Numbered from the stretch's first letter, positions 16,563 to 26,087 are shown. The stretch: DNA of 37,177 nucleotides from Thermodesulfovibrionia bacterium (GCA_947258735.1 CAMYJJ010000003.1:1-37177); one strand, 5' to 3'. The notes: generated from the sequence alone by a model not told the origin. Program-made: numbers and translations.

Positions 16563-18527
16563 ATGTTAGATAAAAACACAATTACCAATGCTGCCCAGAA
16601 ATACGCTTCCCGGGGACAGATCCAGGAAGCCATAGCAGAATGGGAAAAGCTCCTTTCTGTGAATCAGGATGGAAATGTCTACAACACCATCGGTGACCTT
16701 TATCTGAAAAAGAGAGAACAGCAAAAGGCTATTGAATCATTTGAAAAGGCGGCCAACATATTCAGGGAAGACGGGTTTTATCCAAAAGCGATCGCACTAT
16801 TCAAGAAAATTCTTAACATAGCGCCGGAAGAGGTAAGCGCCCTCATTGCCCTGGCCCAGCTTAATGCGGAAAGGGGATTTACCAATCAGGCGGTAGATGA
16901 ACTGCACAAGGTTGCCGAGATATTTATAAAAAGAAATAACCTTGAAAAAGCCCTTGAAGTGTATGAAAGAATACTCCGGCTTACTCCCCTGCATACGGGG
17001 CATAAACTGAAAATCGCGGAGCTGGCCCAACAGGCAGGAATGACCGGAAAGGCATCTCAGGGGTATGGTGTCGTGGCCGCAGACCATCTGGAAAAGGGAG
17101 AGTTTAATCAGGCTAAGGAAAATTATCAAAAAGCACTGGACATTGATCCCCGGAACTCCAGTGCATTAATCGGGCTGAGCAATCTCTCTGACAGAATCGG
17201 TAAAACAGAGGAAGCATTACAGTATCTGAACCAGGCCATAGCAGATACCCCGGAAGACCAGTCCATTCTGCTTCGTTATGCAAGGCTTTTAATAAAGGCG
17301 GATAAAATAGATGAGGCAAGACAGACGCTGAAAAACATTATTGAAAAAGACCCTTCCAACCTTGGCGCAAAGAAACTGCTCGGTATTATGTATAACGATG
17401 AGGGACAGATTGAAGAGGCATGGAACGAGTTGCAGCCATGCATTGATGATGAAATAAGCGACAGGAACTGGGCTGATGCATTGGCCATGCTGAACAACTT
17501 CGAAGAGCTCAATTCCGTGATGGTCAGGCAGCGCTTTATGGATATCTACAGGGGAAATGGAGATAATGATTCTCTGTTGAGCCAGTTAAAGGGACTGGGA
17601 GCACTTCTTGAAAACAACGGTTCAGATGAAGAGGCCCTGAAGCGGTATAAAGAAGCGCTCGATATCAGGTCTGACGATCCTGAACTCAAAGAAAAAGTGT
17701 ATCGTCTTGAGAGCACCGTTAACAAAAGTGAAGAGGAGCAGACAGGGCCTGCTGACGATGATCAATCAGGAGCTCCTGCAGCTGAAGGTGATGCCATGTA
17801 TCACCAGTACCTTGATGCAAAAAAAACCGAGGCTGACTTTTATGTACAGCAGGGACTGAATGAGGAGGCTGTTCATATTTATGAGGAACTGATCGAGACG
17901 TATCCTGAAGATGAGGGCATTATCAAAGCAATGAGTGCATTAAAGACCCCTGATGGTTCCATAATAAACAGCAATCCTGCACAGGAACATCAAGACATGG
18001 CACAGAGTACTATACATAGTGCAAAGAATGACGTGCTGCATCAGGGAGATGATCATGATCATGCATCTGATGACGGTACATATGAAGAGCTGTTTCAGAA
18101 AGGGATTGATTACAAAAGACAGGGACAGCTTGATGAAGCCATACAGGAACTGAAGAAAGCATTGGACGACCCTCTGCATGTAGTCAGAAACTCCCGTATG
18201 CTTGCCATGTGTTTCATGGAAAAAGGCAACGTCCCGGAGGCAATAGGACAATATGAGAGGGCTTTGAATGAAATCTCTCCCGAGGGTGCCGGCTTTCTGG
18301 ACATACAGTATGAACTGGCCGGAGCGTACATGCAAAACAACGATCAAGAGAAAGCCCTGAAACGGTATCTGGAGATAAATTCATATGATGCGACATTCAG
18401 GGATGTGGCACAGACATTAGAATCTCTGCAGCCTGCTCCTCCGGCGGTTGATGAGGCCCCTCTCGTGAGGTCAGGAATCGCAGCAGTTAAAACAGGATCG
18501 AAAAAAAACAGGATATCATACTTATAG
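16563..18527 (+). CDS. Large tetratricopeptide-repeat (TPR) protein
   Basis: This 654-residue protein is built of TPR helical hairpins. About nine or ten can be followed through residues 1-385, with recurring patterns such as A-E-KL, G-LY and A-ALALNP-like ends (for example YNTIGDLYLKKREQQKAIE). A low-complexity acidic linker (about 387-420) precedes more TPRs around 425-450 and 515-610. There is no signal peptide, so it is probably cytoplasmic or peripheral. It should be a scaffold for protein assembly. The stop is 9 bases before the ExeA-like ATPase, which suggests one transcript and a shared role, perhaps in secretion or pilus assembly; that is inferred from context. Confidence 0.85.
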   Translation: MLDKNTITNAAQKYASRGQIQEAIAEWEKLLSVNQDGNVYNTIGDLYLKKREQQKAIESFEKAANIFREDGFYPKAIALFKKILNIAPEEVSALIALAQLNAERGFTNQAVDELHKVAEIFIKRNNLEKALEVYERILRLTPLHTGHKLKIAELAQQAGMTGKASQGYGVVAADHLEKGEFNQAKENYQKALDIDPRNSSALIGLSNLSDRIGKTEEALQYLNQAIADTPEDQSILLRYARLLIKADKIDEARQTLKNIIEKDPSNLGAKKLLGIMYNDEGQIEEAWNELQPCIDDEISDRNWADALAMLNNFEELNSVMVRQRFMDIYRGNGDNDSLLSQLKGLGALLENNGSDEEALKRYKEALDIRSDDPELKEKVYRLESTVNKSEEEQTGPADDDQSGAPAAEGDAMYHQYLDAKKTEADFYVQQGLNEEAVHIYEELIETYPEDEGIIKAMSALKTPDGSIINSNPAQEHQDMAQSTIHSAKNDVLHQGDDHDHASDDGTYEELFQKGIDYKRQGQLDEAIQELKKALDDPLHVVRNSRMLAMCFMEKGNVPEAIGQYERALNEISPEGAGFLDIQYELAGAYMQNNDQEKALKRYLEINSYDATFRDVAQTLESLQPAPPAVDEAPLVRSGIAAVKTGSKKNRISYL

Positions 18528-18536
18528 GATGAATAC

Positions 18537-19388
18537 ATGGATTTTCTGAAATTTTATACATTAGGCGAGCACCCCTTCTCAAGCTCTATTGACAACAGAT
18601 TTTATTTCAAAAGTTCTCAGCATGCAGACGCGCTGCTCAGGCTTACATATGCCGTTGATACGATGAAGGGATTGGCCGTGGTAGTCGGAGGTGTTGGTAC
18701 GGGCAAGTCCACGCTAGCGAGGCGCATGCTTGATGAGCTTGATGAAACCGTGTATGAAGCGGCCCTGCTGATCGTTCTCAATACATCAATTACGACAGAC
18801 TGGCTCATGAAAAAGATCGCCATGCAAATTGGGGTGAAAAATATTGGCAGCAGTAAACTTGAAGTGCTGGGCCAGGTTGCGCGAAAACTGCATGCAATCC
18901 ATGACGCCGGTCTTAAAACGGTCATTCTTCTTGATGAAGTGCAGATGCTGAAGTCACAGGAGATCATGGAGGAGTTCAGAGGGCTGCTCAACATGGAGGT
19001 CCCTGAAGGGAAACTCATTACCCTTGTGCTCTTCGGACTTCCCGAACTGGAACAAGTGCTTTCCATGGATCAGCCGCTGAAGCAGAGAATAGCGATGAAA
19101 TATAAACTGACCGGGTTTGAGCAGAACATTACCGGGGAATATATTAAACACCGGTTACATGTCGCTGCCTGTCAGGAGGAGATTTTTACTCATGACGCTA
19201 TCCAGGCCATTCATTACTATTCACGGGGCATTCCCCGACTGATTAATACGCTCTGTGACAATGCAATTTTTGAGGGGTTTCTTGTGAAAGCAAAGCCCAT
19301 TGGCAGAGACATAATTGAATCGATCGCGCAGAGTCTTGATCTGGAGCCTACAGATGAAGAAGTTGAAGAGTACAGGAATTTTGGGTAA
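18537..19388 (+). CDS. ExeA/GspA-like AAA+ ATPase
   Basis: This 283-residue protein belongs to the ExeA/GspA AAA ATPase family. The N-terminus FYTLGEHPFSSSIDNRFYF matches the family's conserved opening. Walker A GGVGTGKST is at 51-59 and Walker B VILLDE at about 129-134. Sensor and C-terminal winged parts follow (SRGIPRLINTLCDNAI). ExeA-type proteins energise assembly of type II secretion or related envelope machines, but this one lacks the C-terminal membrane/peptidoglycan-binding part of full ExeA. AGGATG precedes the ATG. Coupling to the upstream TPR gene suggests they work together. No gsp or pil genes are in the window. Confidence 0.85.
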   Translation: MDFLKFYTLGEHPFSSSIDNRFYFKSSQHADALLRLTYAVDTMKGLAVVVGGVGTGKSTLARRMLDELDETVYEAALLIVLNTSITTDWLMKKIAMQIGVKNIGSSKLEVLGQVARKLHAIHDAGLKTVILLDEVQMLKSQEIMEEFRGLLNMEVPEGKLITLVLFGLPELEQVLSMDQPLKQRIAMKYKLTGFEQNITGEYIKHRLHVAACQEEIFTHDAIQAIHYYSRGIPRLINTLCDNAIFEGFLVKAKPIGRDIIESIAQSLDLEPTDEEVEEYRNFG

Positions 19389-19447
19389 TAACATCAAACA
19401 ACATATTAAAAATAAAAGATCAAAAAAGTGGAATTCATTGTTTATTA

Positions 19448-19710
19448 TCTTCGGGTTTAATACCGCGTTGTTTGCCACATTCGTTATCCCTGCGAAGAGG
19501 CTGTTACAATATGTAAAATGGGGATAATGTCATTCTGAATTTATTTCAGAATCTAGTCTTATTAGCATGTTGTAAATAATGAGATCCTGAAACACGTTCA
19601 GGATGACAGTCATGACACATTTACTTGCGGGTATTCAGTCAAGCAGAGTGCTGCGTTGTTTCTGGATCCCCGATTAAGAAACATCGGGAATGACCGATGT
19701 TGAGACCCGC
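19448..19710. repeat. Family-C repeat split by an insertion
   Basis: The left part (19448-19497, tcttcgggtttaatacc to gcgaag) and right part (19627-19710, gcgggtattcag to gagacccgc) together match the uninterrupted copy at 31938-32092. The material between is a copy of the 130-bp element. Confidence 0.75.
19498..19626. repeat. 130-bp inverted-repeat (MITE-like) element, copy 4, reversed
   Basis: The core is 19529-19607. Read as the reverse complement, it aligns along its length with the 14.7 kb copy, including the middle segment gcatgttg..aaat..atgagatcctgaa. The left arm aggctgt resembles cagactgt; the right arm is decayed. The length of about 130 bases agrees with copies 2 and 3. Confidence 0.75.
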
Positions 19711-19729
19711 AGCTTGCTCTGGAGTAGTC

Positions 19730-20401
19730 TTATTCAGGTATCTTAAAATCAGCTTCACCAAGCGCCGGATTCTTTATCACCTTTTTCAGCTTCACATGGA
19801 ACGTAAGGTCATTGAAATAGATATCAATGATTGATTTATACCAGTATCCGTCCGTATCCTTTGGCTCCCTGTATTTCATCAGTATCAGGCCTTTTGCTGA
19901 TTTTATTATCTGTATATGAGGCAGGAGCGTATCCCGGTCAAGGTGAAGCTCCTTGCGATCAGTACTTATTATATATAAATCATTCCTCAACGTGAGGGAG
20001 CCGTCCTGTATATCTTCCCACCAGAAAATGGCGTTACGCATCTCAGTACCCAGATTCCCAAGGTTGAGATCCTTTTTCCCTGAACGCATGTAGAGCGTGT
20101 CGTCCTTAATGACAAAATCCCTGACAAGCATGCCAAGCTGATATACCCTCATATGGACCCAGTCAGGTTTTTTGATGAGCGTAGATGCACTGATGGCAGA
20201 CACCTGTTTATCATTTTTTATCACGGTAATGTGGCTGATCGCCTTCAGGGAATCCAGGCCGGACCCTGCTTTAACCATAATCTCTTCAAGGGAAAGCTCT
20301 GTATCTTCATAAAGCGGCGGAAGGAGCTTTGGTTTTGGAGCGCAGGCAATAAACAGTAACAGGAGACTAAAAGAAAAGTATTTCAATAGCTTCTTCAACA
20401 C
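19730..20401 (-). CDS. Outer-membrane-type lipoprotein, LolB/DUF4292-like
   Basis: This 223-residue protein has a lipoprotein signal: a basic start, a hydrophobic core and the lipobox LFIAC with lipidated Cys20, followed by APKPK. The mature part is a beta-rich, one-domain sheet resembling LolB/LppX or DUF4292-type lipoproteins that carry lipids or sit in the outer membrane. The sequence is too divergent to name. The start is GTG (or the adjacent TTG), with gggg 6 bases upstream, and it overlaps the end of radA by 35 bases on the same strand, so expression is coupled. Its substrate is unknown. Confidence 0.75.
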   Translation of the reverse strand: MLKKLLKYFSFSLLLLFIACAPKPKLLPPLYEDTELSLEEIMVKAGSGLDSLKAISHITVIKNDKQVSAISASTLIKKPDWVHMRVYQLGMLVRDFVIKDDTLYMRSGKKDLNLGNLGTEMRNAIFWWEDIQDGSLTLRNDLYIISTDRKELHLDRDTLLPHIQIIKSAKGLILMKYREPKDTDGYWYKSIIDIYFNDLTFHVKLKKVIKNPALGEADFKIPE

Positions 20402-21707
20402 TCTTTACCCCGATGATATCTATAGTATGGTTATCAACTGTATTAGCATTATTAACAGGGACCACCCCTTTTTTAAAACCCAGTTTTGCAGCCTCTCTTA
20501 TTCTCACGCCTGCCTGGCTTATGGCGCGCATCTCACCGGACAGCCCGATTTCGCCAAATGTAAAAAATTCCCTGTTGATCGCCCTGTTTTTAAAAGATGA
20601 TGCAATGGCAGCCACAATGCCCATGTCAATGGCAGGCTCATCAAGTCTGAGTCCGCCCACGACATTCACATATATGTCCATACCCCCGAGCTGCATGCCG
20701 ATCCGTTTTTCCAGGACAGCTACCAGCAGATTGATTCTGTTATAATCAGCACCAATGGCGGTCCTTCTCGGGACCCCAAAGTTTGAAGCAGTGACAAGGG
20801 CCTGTATTTCAACCAGCAGAGGTCTTGTACCCTCAAGGCTGACAGTCACAATTGAGCCGGGCACATCATCAGGTTTTTCCGACAGAAACAGCTCGGATGG
20901 GTTGTCCACCTCTTTCAGTCCTGACTCAACCATTTCAAATACCCCTATCTCATTGGCAGAGCCGAACCTGTTCTTGACCGCACGCAGTATCCTGAAGGGG
21001 CTCCCCCTGTCTCCCTCAAAATACAGAACCGTATCAACAATGTGCTCCAGCACCTTTGGTCCTGCAATGGCGCCGTCCTTTGTAACATGTCCGATAATGA
21101 ATAACGGGATGTTCTGTTTCTTTGCCAGGAACATAAGCTTTGTGGCGCACTCCCTGATCTGGCTCACTGAACCGGGCGCAGAGGAAAGCTCAACAGAATA
21201 GATCGTCTGGATCGAATCAACAACGATCACATGGGGCTTTACCTTCCGGGTGACCGCGATGATGCCTTCAAGAGAGGTCTCGGGCAGGAGGATGATTTTG
21301 TCTGATGTAATGTTAAGCCTTTCGGCCCTGAGCTTTATCTGTTCAGGCGATTCTTCGCCCGATACATAGAGAACGTTGCCAAGTTTTGACAATCCTTTTA
21401 ATGATTGCAGTATGATGGTTGATTTGCCTATGCCCGGATCTCCGCCTACAAGCACGACAGATCCCATAACAACCCCTCCTCCCAGGGTCCTGTCCAGCTC
21501 ATGAATATCAGTAGAATATCTATCGCCTTCGGTGTGAGTGATATCTGATAACGGAACAGGTTCAGCAGTCTTCTGTGTCTTCAGCTTTGAGACACGTTCT
21601 TCTTCCGTAAAGCTGTTCCATTCATTGCAGTCAGGGCATTTACCCAGCCATTTGGGGCTTGAATATCCACAGCTCTGGCATTGAAACAGGATCTTTGTTC
21701 GAGGCAT
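20367..21707 (-). CDS. radA: DNA repair protein RadA (Sms)
   Basis: This 446-residue protein is a hexameric branch-migration helicase acting in homologous recombination. The zinc finger uses Cys10, 13, 24 and 27. Walker A GDPGIGKST is at 89-97, and the RadA-specific KNRFG is at 245-249. The C-terminal Lon-protease-like domain lacks the Ser/Lys pair, as is normal for RadA. Length and order fit the family. The region before its start carries a gaggtt/aacctc palindrome. It overlaps the lipoprotein gene downstream. Confidence 0.96.
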   Translation of the reverse strand: MPRTKILFQCQSCGYSSPKWLGKCPDCNEWNSFTEEERVSKLKTQKTAEPVPLSDITHTEGDRYSTDIHELDRTLGGGVVMGSVVLVGGDPGIGKSTIILQSLKGLSKLGNVLYVSGEESPEQIKLRAERLNITSDKIILLPETSLEGIIAVTRKVKPHVIVVDSIQTIYSVELSSAPGSVSQIRECATKLMFLAKKQNIPLFIIGHVTKDGAIAGPKVLEHIVDTVLYFEGDRGSPFRILRAVKNRFGSANEIGVFEMVESGLKEVDNPSELFLSEKPDDVPGSIVTVSLEGTRPLLVEIQALVTASNFGVPRRTAIGADYNRINLLVAVLEKRIGMQLGGMDIYVNVVGGLRLDEPAIDMGIVAAIASSFKNRAINREFFTFGEIGLSGEMRAISQAGVRIREAAKLGFKKGVVPVNNANTVDNHTIDIIGVKSVEEAIEILFF

Positions 21708-21747
21708 GCGATATTGTACCAGCTTTTAAAATTTAAATTGTAATACC

Positions 21748-21770
21748 ATATCGAGGTTCAACCTCGATAT
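21748..21770. repeat. gaggttcaacctc palindrome, copy 1
   Basis: Arms atatcgaggtt and aacctcgatat (11 bp, perfect) flank a single base. The same 23-base sequence in reverse complement is at 27667-27689. It lies 41 bases upstream of the radA start. Confidence 0.75.
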
Positions 21771-21891
21771 CATTCGGGCGTATCGCAATACACCCCTGCC
21801 AATTGTTTTTTCCCATGACCTCTCACCTCTTACCCATGACCCGTATCAAAGTAGACTTTGAGAGCTGTATTTTGTTAACATTCCTATTCTC

Positions 21892-21968
21892 GGCGGTGTA
21901 GCTCAGTTGGTCAGAGCACGCGGCTCATATCCGCGGCGTCGCTGGTTCAAATCCAGCCACCGCCACCA
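21892..21968 (+). tRNA. tRNA-Met (anticodon CAT), elongator type
   Basis: The cloverleaf is complete. Acceptor ggcggtg/caccgcc, D-stem gctc/gagc, anticodon stem cgcgg/ccgcg with loop ctcatat (anticodon cat at 21926-21928), T-stem gctgg/ccagc with ttcaaat, and the encoded terminal cca are all visible. Position 1 is paired (G-C), so it is not an initiator tRNA. A tRNA-Ile2 with lysidine-modified CAT cannot be ruled out without comparison, but the sequence looks like elongator Met. It stands alone. Confidence 0.92.
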
Positions 21969-22166
21969 ATCCTTTCTTTTTCATTAGAGGTAAGCTAAGA
22001 TTAGTGAACTGACTTTGGCCTCATATTACCCTCGCTTTTTGCACTAACAAATAGTGCCATTATCATAATGACAGCAAAAAAGCACTATATTATTACCCCT
22101 ATAAATAACATCATGCCCTGCCCTCTGAAAAAAAATTCAGCTTTAGAGTAAAATATGGTGGCTGAT

Positions 22167-22181
22167 TTGTAATAATGACAA
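22167..22181. promoter_or_regulatory. Possible Fur/PerR-family operator before rubredoxin
   Basis: TTGTAATAATGACAA is a 7-1-7 inverted repeat in the format of PerR boxes, 20 bases before the rubredoxin ATG. Two bases break perfect symmetry. The identification is tentative. Confidence 0.3.
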
Positions 22182-22201
22182 GTTCAATTAAGGAGGGAAT
22201 T

Positions 22202-22360
22202 ATGGATAAATATGAATGTCCCTGTGGATATGTTTACGACCCTGAAGAGGGAGATTACGAACACGGCATTGATCCGGGAACTTCATTTGAAAATTTGCCA
22301 GATGATTGGGTATGTCCCCAATGCGGGGCTGCGAAAGACATTTTCACTAAAGTGGAGTAA
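22202..22360 (+). CDS. Rubredoxin
   Basis: This 52-residue electron carrier has one Fe bound by four Cys. The typical frame [36 protein letters not shown] is clear, and the C-terminal pair is the usual CPQCG. The first pair reads Cys6-Pro-Cys8-Gly, one residue shorter than the usual C-x2-C. The ATG at 22202 follows AAGGAGG at 6-base spacing; the upstream ATG at 22175 is not needed. It serves as a one-electron donor in anaerobic redox or oxygen/ROS defence. It is convergent with a flavodoxin. Confidence 0.92.
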   Translation: MDKYECPCGYVYDPEEGDYEHGIDPGTSFENLPDDWVCPQCGAAKDIFTKVE

Positions 22361-22379
22361 TGTATTATTTAATGAAGCA

Positions 22380-22425
22380 AGCCCTACATATAAACCATCA
22401 TTCGTGAAGAATGGTTATAGGGGCT
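22380..22425. terminator. Imperfect hairpin between convergent rubredoxin and flavodoxin genes
   Basis: Arms agccctacatataaaccat and atggttataggggct pair with a few mismatches around an attcgtgaagaat loop region. It ends in the flavodoxin stop codon. No strong U-tract is present, so termination is possible but not certain. Confidence 0.4.
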
Positions 22426-22864
22426 ACAATTTCTTGCCAATTGCTTTTCCATATTCCTGGCAGGCTTGTATTCCTTCCTGTGTGTCAACTATTGCCTCTT
22501 TGAGGGGAAATGGACCTAAACTAACCATCTCCATCCTGTATACGTATTCCATGGTATCAAAAATCAACTTGGGAGCATCTCCGGTGTGGGTATGAGAACC
22601 AAAGGCACCGCCGATTTTCCCCTTGAGATTGGACTTTTGCGCTAAAAAAAGGAATGTTTTCATATTTTCTGTCATATCTCTATGATAGGTTGGACAACCA
22701 AAAATAAATCCGTCGAATTCCGTAAACTCCTTTTCATTTTTAATTTCAGAAATCATCCTGACTTCAGCAGTATGCCCGCAAAAACGGACTCCTTCTGCTG
22801 TGTAATTTGCCATATGTTCTGTCTTTCCCGTGCGACTGTAGTACGCAATCAATACTTTTTTCAT
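22424..22864 (-). CDS. Flavodoxin-family FMN protein
   Basis: This 146-residue protein has the flavodoxin fold. The FMN phosphate loop is SRTGKTEHMA at the N-terminus. The middle has DGFIFGCPTYHRDMTENMKTFL, and the C-terminal aromatic/Gly loop is GGAFGSHTHTGD. It is likely a short-chain, WrbA/flavodoxin-like electron carrier. The ribosome-binding site AGGAGG sits 4 bases before ATG. Its neighbour rubredoxin is convergent, so both ends of the locus encode small electron carriers. The partner enzymes are not in the window. Confidence 0.9.
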   Translation of the reverse strand: MKKVLIAYYSRTGKTEHMANYTAEGVRFCGHTAEVRMISEIKNEKEFTEFDGFIFGCPTYHRDMTENMKTFLFLAQKSNLKGKIGGAFGSHTHTGDAPKLIFDTMEYVYRMEMVSLGPFPLKEAIVDTQEGIQACQEYGKAIGKKL

Positions 22865-23188
22865 TGGTCCTCCTCTGGTGCAGTATCAAATTAAGGTTGT
22901 TATGAGTAAATATTAGCATCTTATAGGCAACTTTCATAGTATGATAGGGAAAGACCATATTTTTAAGGCGTTATGATAGTGCTATGATCTGCTGATTTTA
23001 AACGGGAATCAACAAAAACCACTCAGGATGACAGCATGATATAGTGGCGAACTGTCGGTCGCCCAAAGACAGGATTCCGCATCAAGCCTGCCTGTAGGCA
23101 TACAGGTGCGGAATGACAACATTTCCTGATTTCAATCTGAATGAGTACCACTGATGACGGACACCGAATCACAGATTCCGGACTACCC
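22865..23188. other. Gap upstream of flavodoxin, with an attccgca hairpin repeat
   Basis: No gene was seen. The nested hairpin at 23072-23117 is the main feature. A short actcaggatgacag piece at 23022-23035 resembles an end of the 130-bp element core. Confidence 0.5.
23072..23117. repeat. Nested hairpin, attccgca..tgcggaat type
   Basis: Outer arms attccgca (23074-23081) and tgcggaat (23107-23114) enclose an inner stem cctgta (23091-23096) / tacagg (23101-23106). It belongs to the same stylistic class as the other ..aatgac elements here. Confidence 0.6.
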
Positions 23189-23851
23189 CTATTCAACCCA
23201 TCTAACGATATTATCTATATTATCGCGGTCAGTTCTGAGGGCTTTTTCCGCAGCTGCTTTATCAGGGTATCCAACAGATATACCGAGGACAAGCCTCTTG
23301 CTGTCAGGAATTTCCAGAAACTGTTTTATGTCCTGCGCATAATCAGTAGCAAAGGCCTGCGGCACGGTCCCGAGTCCGGCAGCATGAGCGGCCAGCATCA
23401 ATGTCTGTGCAAAGAGACCCATATCAAATATGGACCACGGGGTGAGGCTATTGTCCTGATACAGGTATATGGCATGAGGCGCCCCGTAAAAATGGAAATT
23501 TGCTTCCTTGGCTCTTTTCAGGATATTCGGATCATTGAGATCAATCCCCGTTGCTTCAGCACGTTTTGTCATCAGGCTGTCTATGCGTGACTGCTCCCTG
23601 TGAGGCCATGACTGAGGTTCCGGGATATCAGGACAGGGAGGTGTCCCTTTTTCAATCAGGGTTACAAGCATTTCGGACAGGAGCTTCTTTTTTTCACCCG
23701 AAAGGATGATCAACTCCCATGGCTGGGTATTCTTGTACGATGGGCTGTGCCTGGCCGTGTTGATAACATCAATCAGTGTATCCTTTGGCACAAGATCAGG
23801 CATGAACTTCCTGATGCTCATTCTGGTTTTAATGCATTCAATAGTATCCAT
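23189..23851 (-). CDS. Nitroreductase-family FMN oxidoreductase
   Basis: This 220-residue NAD(P)H/FMN-dependent oxidoreductase has the opening TRMSIRKFMPDLVP, where the FMN phosphate-binding Arg residues lie. It continues with ARHSPSYKNTQPWELIIL, YLYQDNSLTPWSIFDMGLFAQTLMLAAHAAGLGT, and the C-terminal VLGISVGYPD. These are standard for the family. The substrate is unknown; family members reduce nitroaromatics, quinones or flavins. The start has AGAGGAGA 4 bases upstream, and its ribosome-binding site lies in the 10-base gap after proB, so it is probably co-transcribed with proB. Confidence 0.9.
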   Translation of the reverse strand: MDTIECIKTRMSIRKFMPDLVPKDTLIDVINTARHSPSYKNTQPWELIILSGEKKKLLSEMLVTLIEKGTPPCPDIPEPQSWPHREQSRIDSLMTKRAEATGIDLNDPNILKRAKEANFHFYGAPHAIYLYQDNSLTPWSIFDMGLFAQTLMLAAHAAGLGTVPQAFATDYAQDIKQFLEIPDSKRLVLGISVGYPDKAAAEKALRTDRDNIDNIVRWVE

Positions 23852-23861
23852 ATTGTCTCCT

Positions 23862-24956
23862 CTAGACTAACACGAGGTTGTCTCTGTGAATCACCTCGTC
23901 CGAGTATTTATATCCCAGGGCCTTTTCTATCTCAGAGGTTTTTTTGCCCCTGATTTTTTCAAGGTCCTTTGATGAATAGTTAGTCAGCCCCTTGGCTATT
24001 TTCTTGCCCGCTTTATTTACACATTTTATGTAGTCACCAACCTCAAAACTGCCTTCCACCTGTGCTATGCCTGATGGCAGAAGACTCCTGCCCATTTTTA
24101 TTAATGCATTCACTGCTCCGTCATCAAGGTATATCGCGCCTTTAGCCCTGACGCCGTATGCTATCCATCCCTTTTTAGATGACATGCGCTGTTTTTTTGG
24201 TTCAAAGTATGTCCCCACCGGTTTACCGTCCACAAGCCTTGCAAGAAGTCCTGCCTTTCTCCCGTTTATAATGACAACAGGAATGCCATGATCACTGGCC
24301 TGTTTTGCAGCAAGCAGCTTTGAATACATCCCTCCGGTACCGACCGTGCTGCCTTTCCCGCCTGCCAGCTTTTTAACATCAGATGTGATTGTTTTAACTG
24401 ACCTGATAATCTCAGCTCCCTTACGTACAGGATTTTTTGTGTACAGCCCGTCCACATCAGACATGATAACGAGCATGTCAGCCTCAACAAGACCGGCTGC
24501 AAGTGCGGCCAGCATATCATTATCTCCAAACTTGATCTCATCAACGGCTATCGGGTCGTTTTCATTTATCAGCGGGATAACACCATAACTGATCAGGGTG
24601 AACAGGGTGTTCTTGGCATTTATATACCGCACACGATTAGCAATATCCTCTCGTGTCAGGAGAACCTGGGCGACTTTATGCTTGAACTCTGCAAAATGAT
24701 GTTCATAGGCCCACATGAGACTTGATTGACCAATAGCTGCTGCTGCCTGCTTGAGCTTAATATCCTGAGGCTTGCCCTTGAGTCCAAGCTTTTTCAGTCC
24801 TGCGGCAACTGCACCTGAAGAAACAAGCACCACTTCATGTCCCCTGTCCATTATCCCGGATATATCTTTAGTAATCGTGCGCAGTCTTTTTGTGTTAAGC
24901 CCCTGCTCTGCAGAGGCAAGGATATTACTGCCGATTTTTATCACTAAACGTTTCAT
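23862..24956 (-). CDS. proB: Glutamate 5-kinase
   Basis: This 364-residue enzyme makes gamma-glutamyl phosphate, the first step of proline synthesis. The amino-acid kinase domain (about 1-260) shows VIKIGSN, SSGAVAAGLKKLGLKGKP, GVIPLINENDPIAVDE, FGDNDMLAA, VDGLYTKNP and GTGGMYSKLLAAKQA. A C-terminal PUA domain (about 275-355) follows, giving the usual full length. proA is not adjacent. The gene starts 48 bases after the obg stop, across a heptamer repeat. Confidence 0.96.
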   Translation of the reverse strand: MKRLVIKIGSNILASAEQGLNTKRLRTITKDISGIMDRGHEVVLVSSGAVAAGLKKLGLKGKPQDIKLKQAAAAIGQSSLMWAYEHHFAEFKHKVAQVLLTREDIANRVRYINAKNTLFTLISYGVIPLINENDPIAVDEIKFGDNDMLAALAAGLVEADMLVIMSDVDGLYTKNPVRKGAEIIRSVKTITSDVKKLAGGKGSTVGTGGMYSKLLAAKQASDHGIPVVIINGRKAGLLARLVDGKPVGTYFEPKKQRMSSKKGWIAYGVRAKGAIYLDDGAVNALIKMGRSLLPSGIAQVEGSFEVGDYIKCVNKAGKKIAKGLTNYSSKDLEKIRGKKTSEIEKALGYKYSDEVIHRDNLVLV

Positions 24957-24979
24957 TGTATGGATCAGGATTCAGGGTT

Positions 24980-26024
<1,045 letters not shown>

Positions 26025-26087
26025 TTATGAAGAAATGTACGTGAATACCCCACTTTGTAAACGGGATGAAAAGTTCTCCTTTCAAGT

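Larger units (their letters stand above)
19389..19729. other. Gap filled by nested repeats between two convergent genes
   Basis: No gene was seen. A family-C repeat occupies 19448-19710 and is split by a 130-bp element. No clear rho-independent terminator is visible for either flanking gene; the repeat stems may serve. Confidence 0.6.

Noticed and set aside
20755..21201. 148-residue plus-strand ORF opposite radA
   Set aside because: Shadow of the conserved RadA core.
23022..23035. Further copy of the 130-bp element
   Set aside because: Only about 14 bases (actcaggatgacag) match; no partner arm found.
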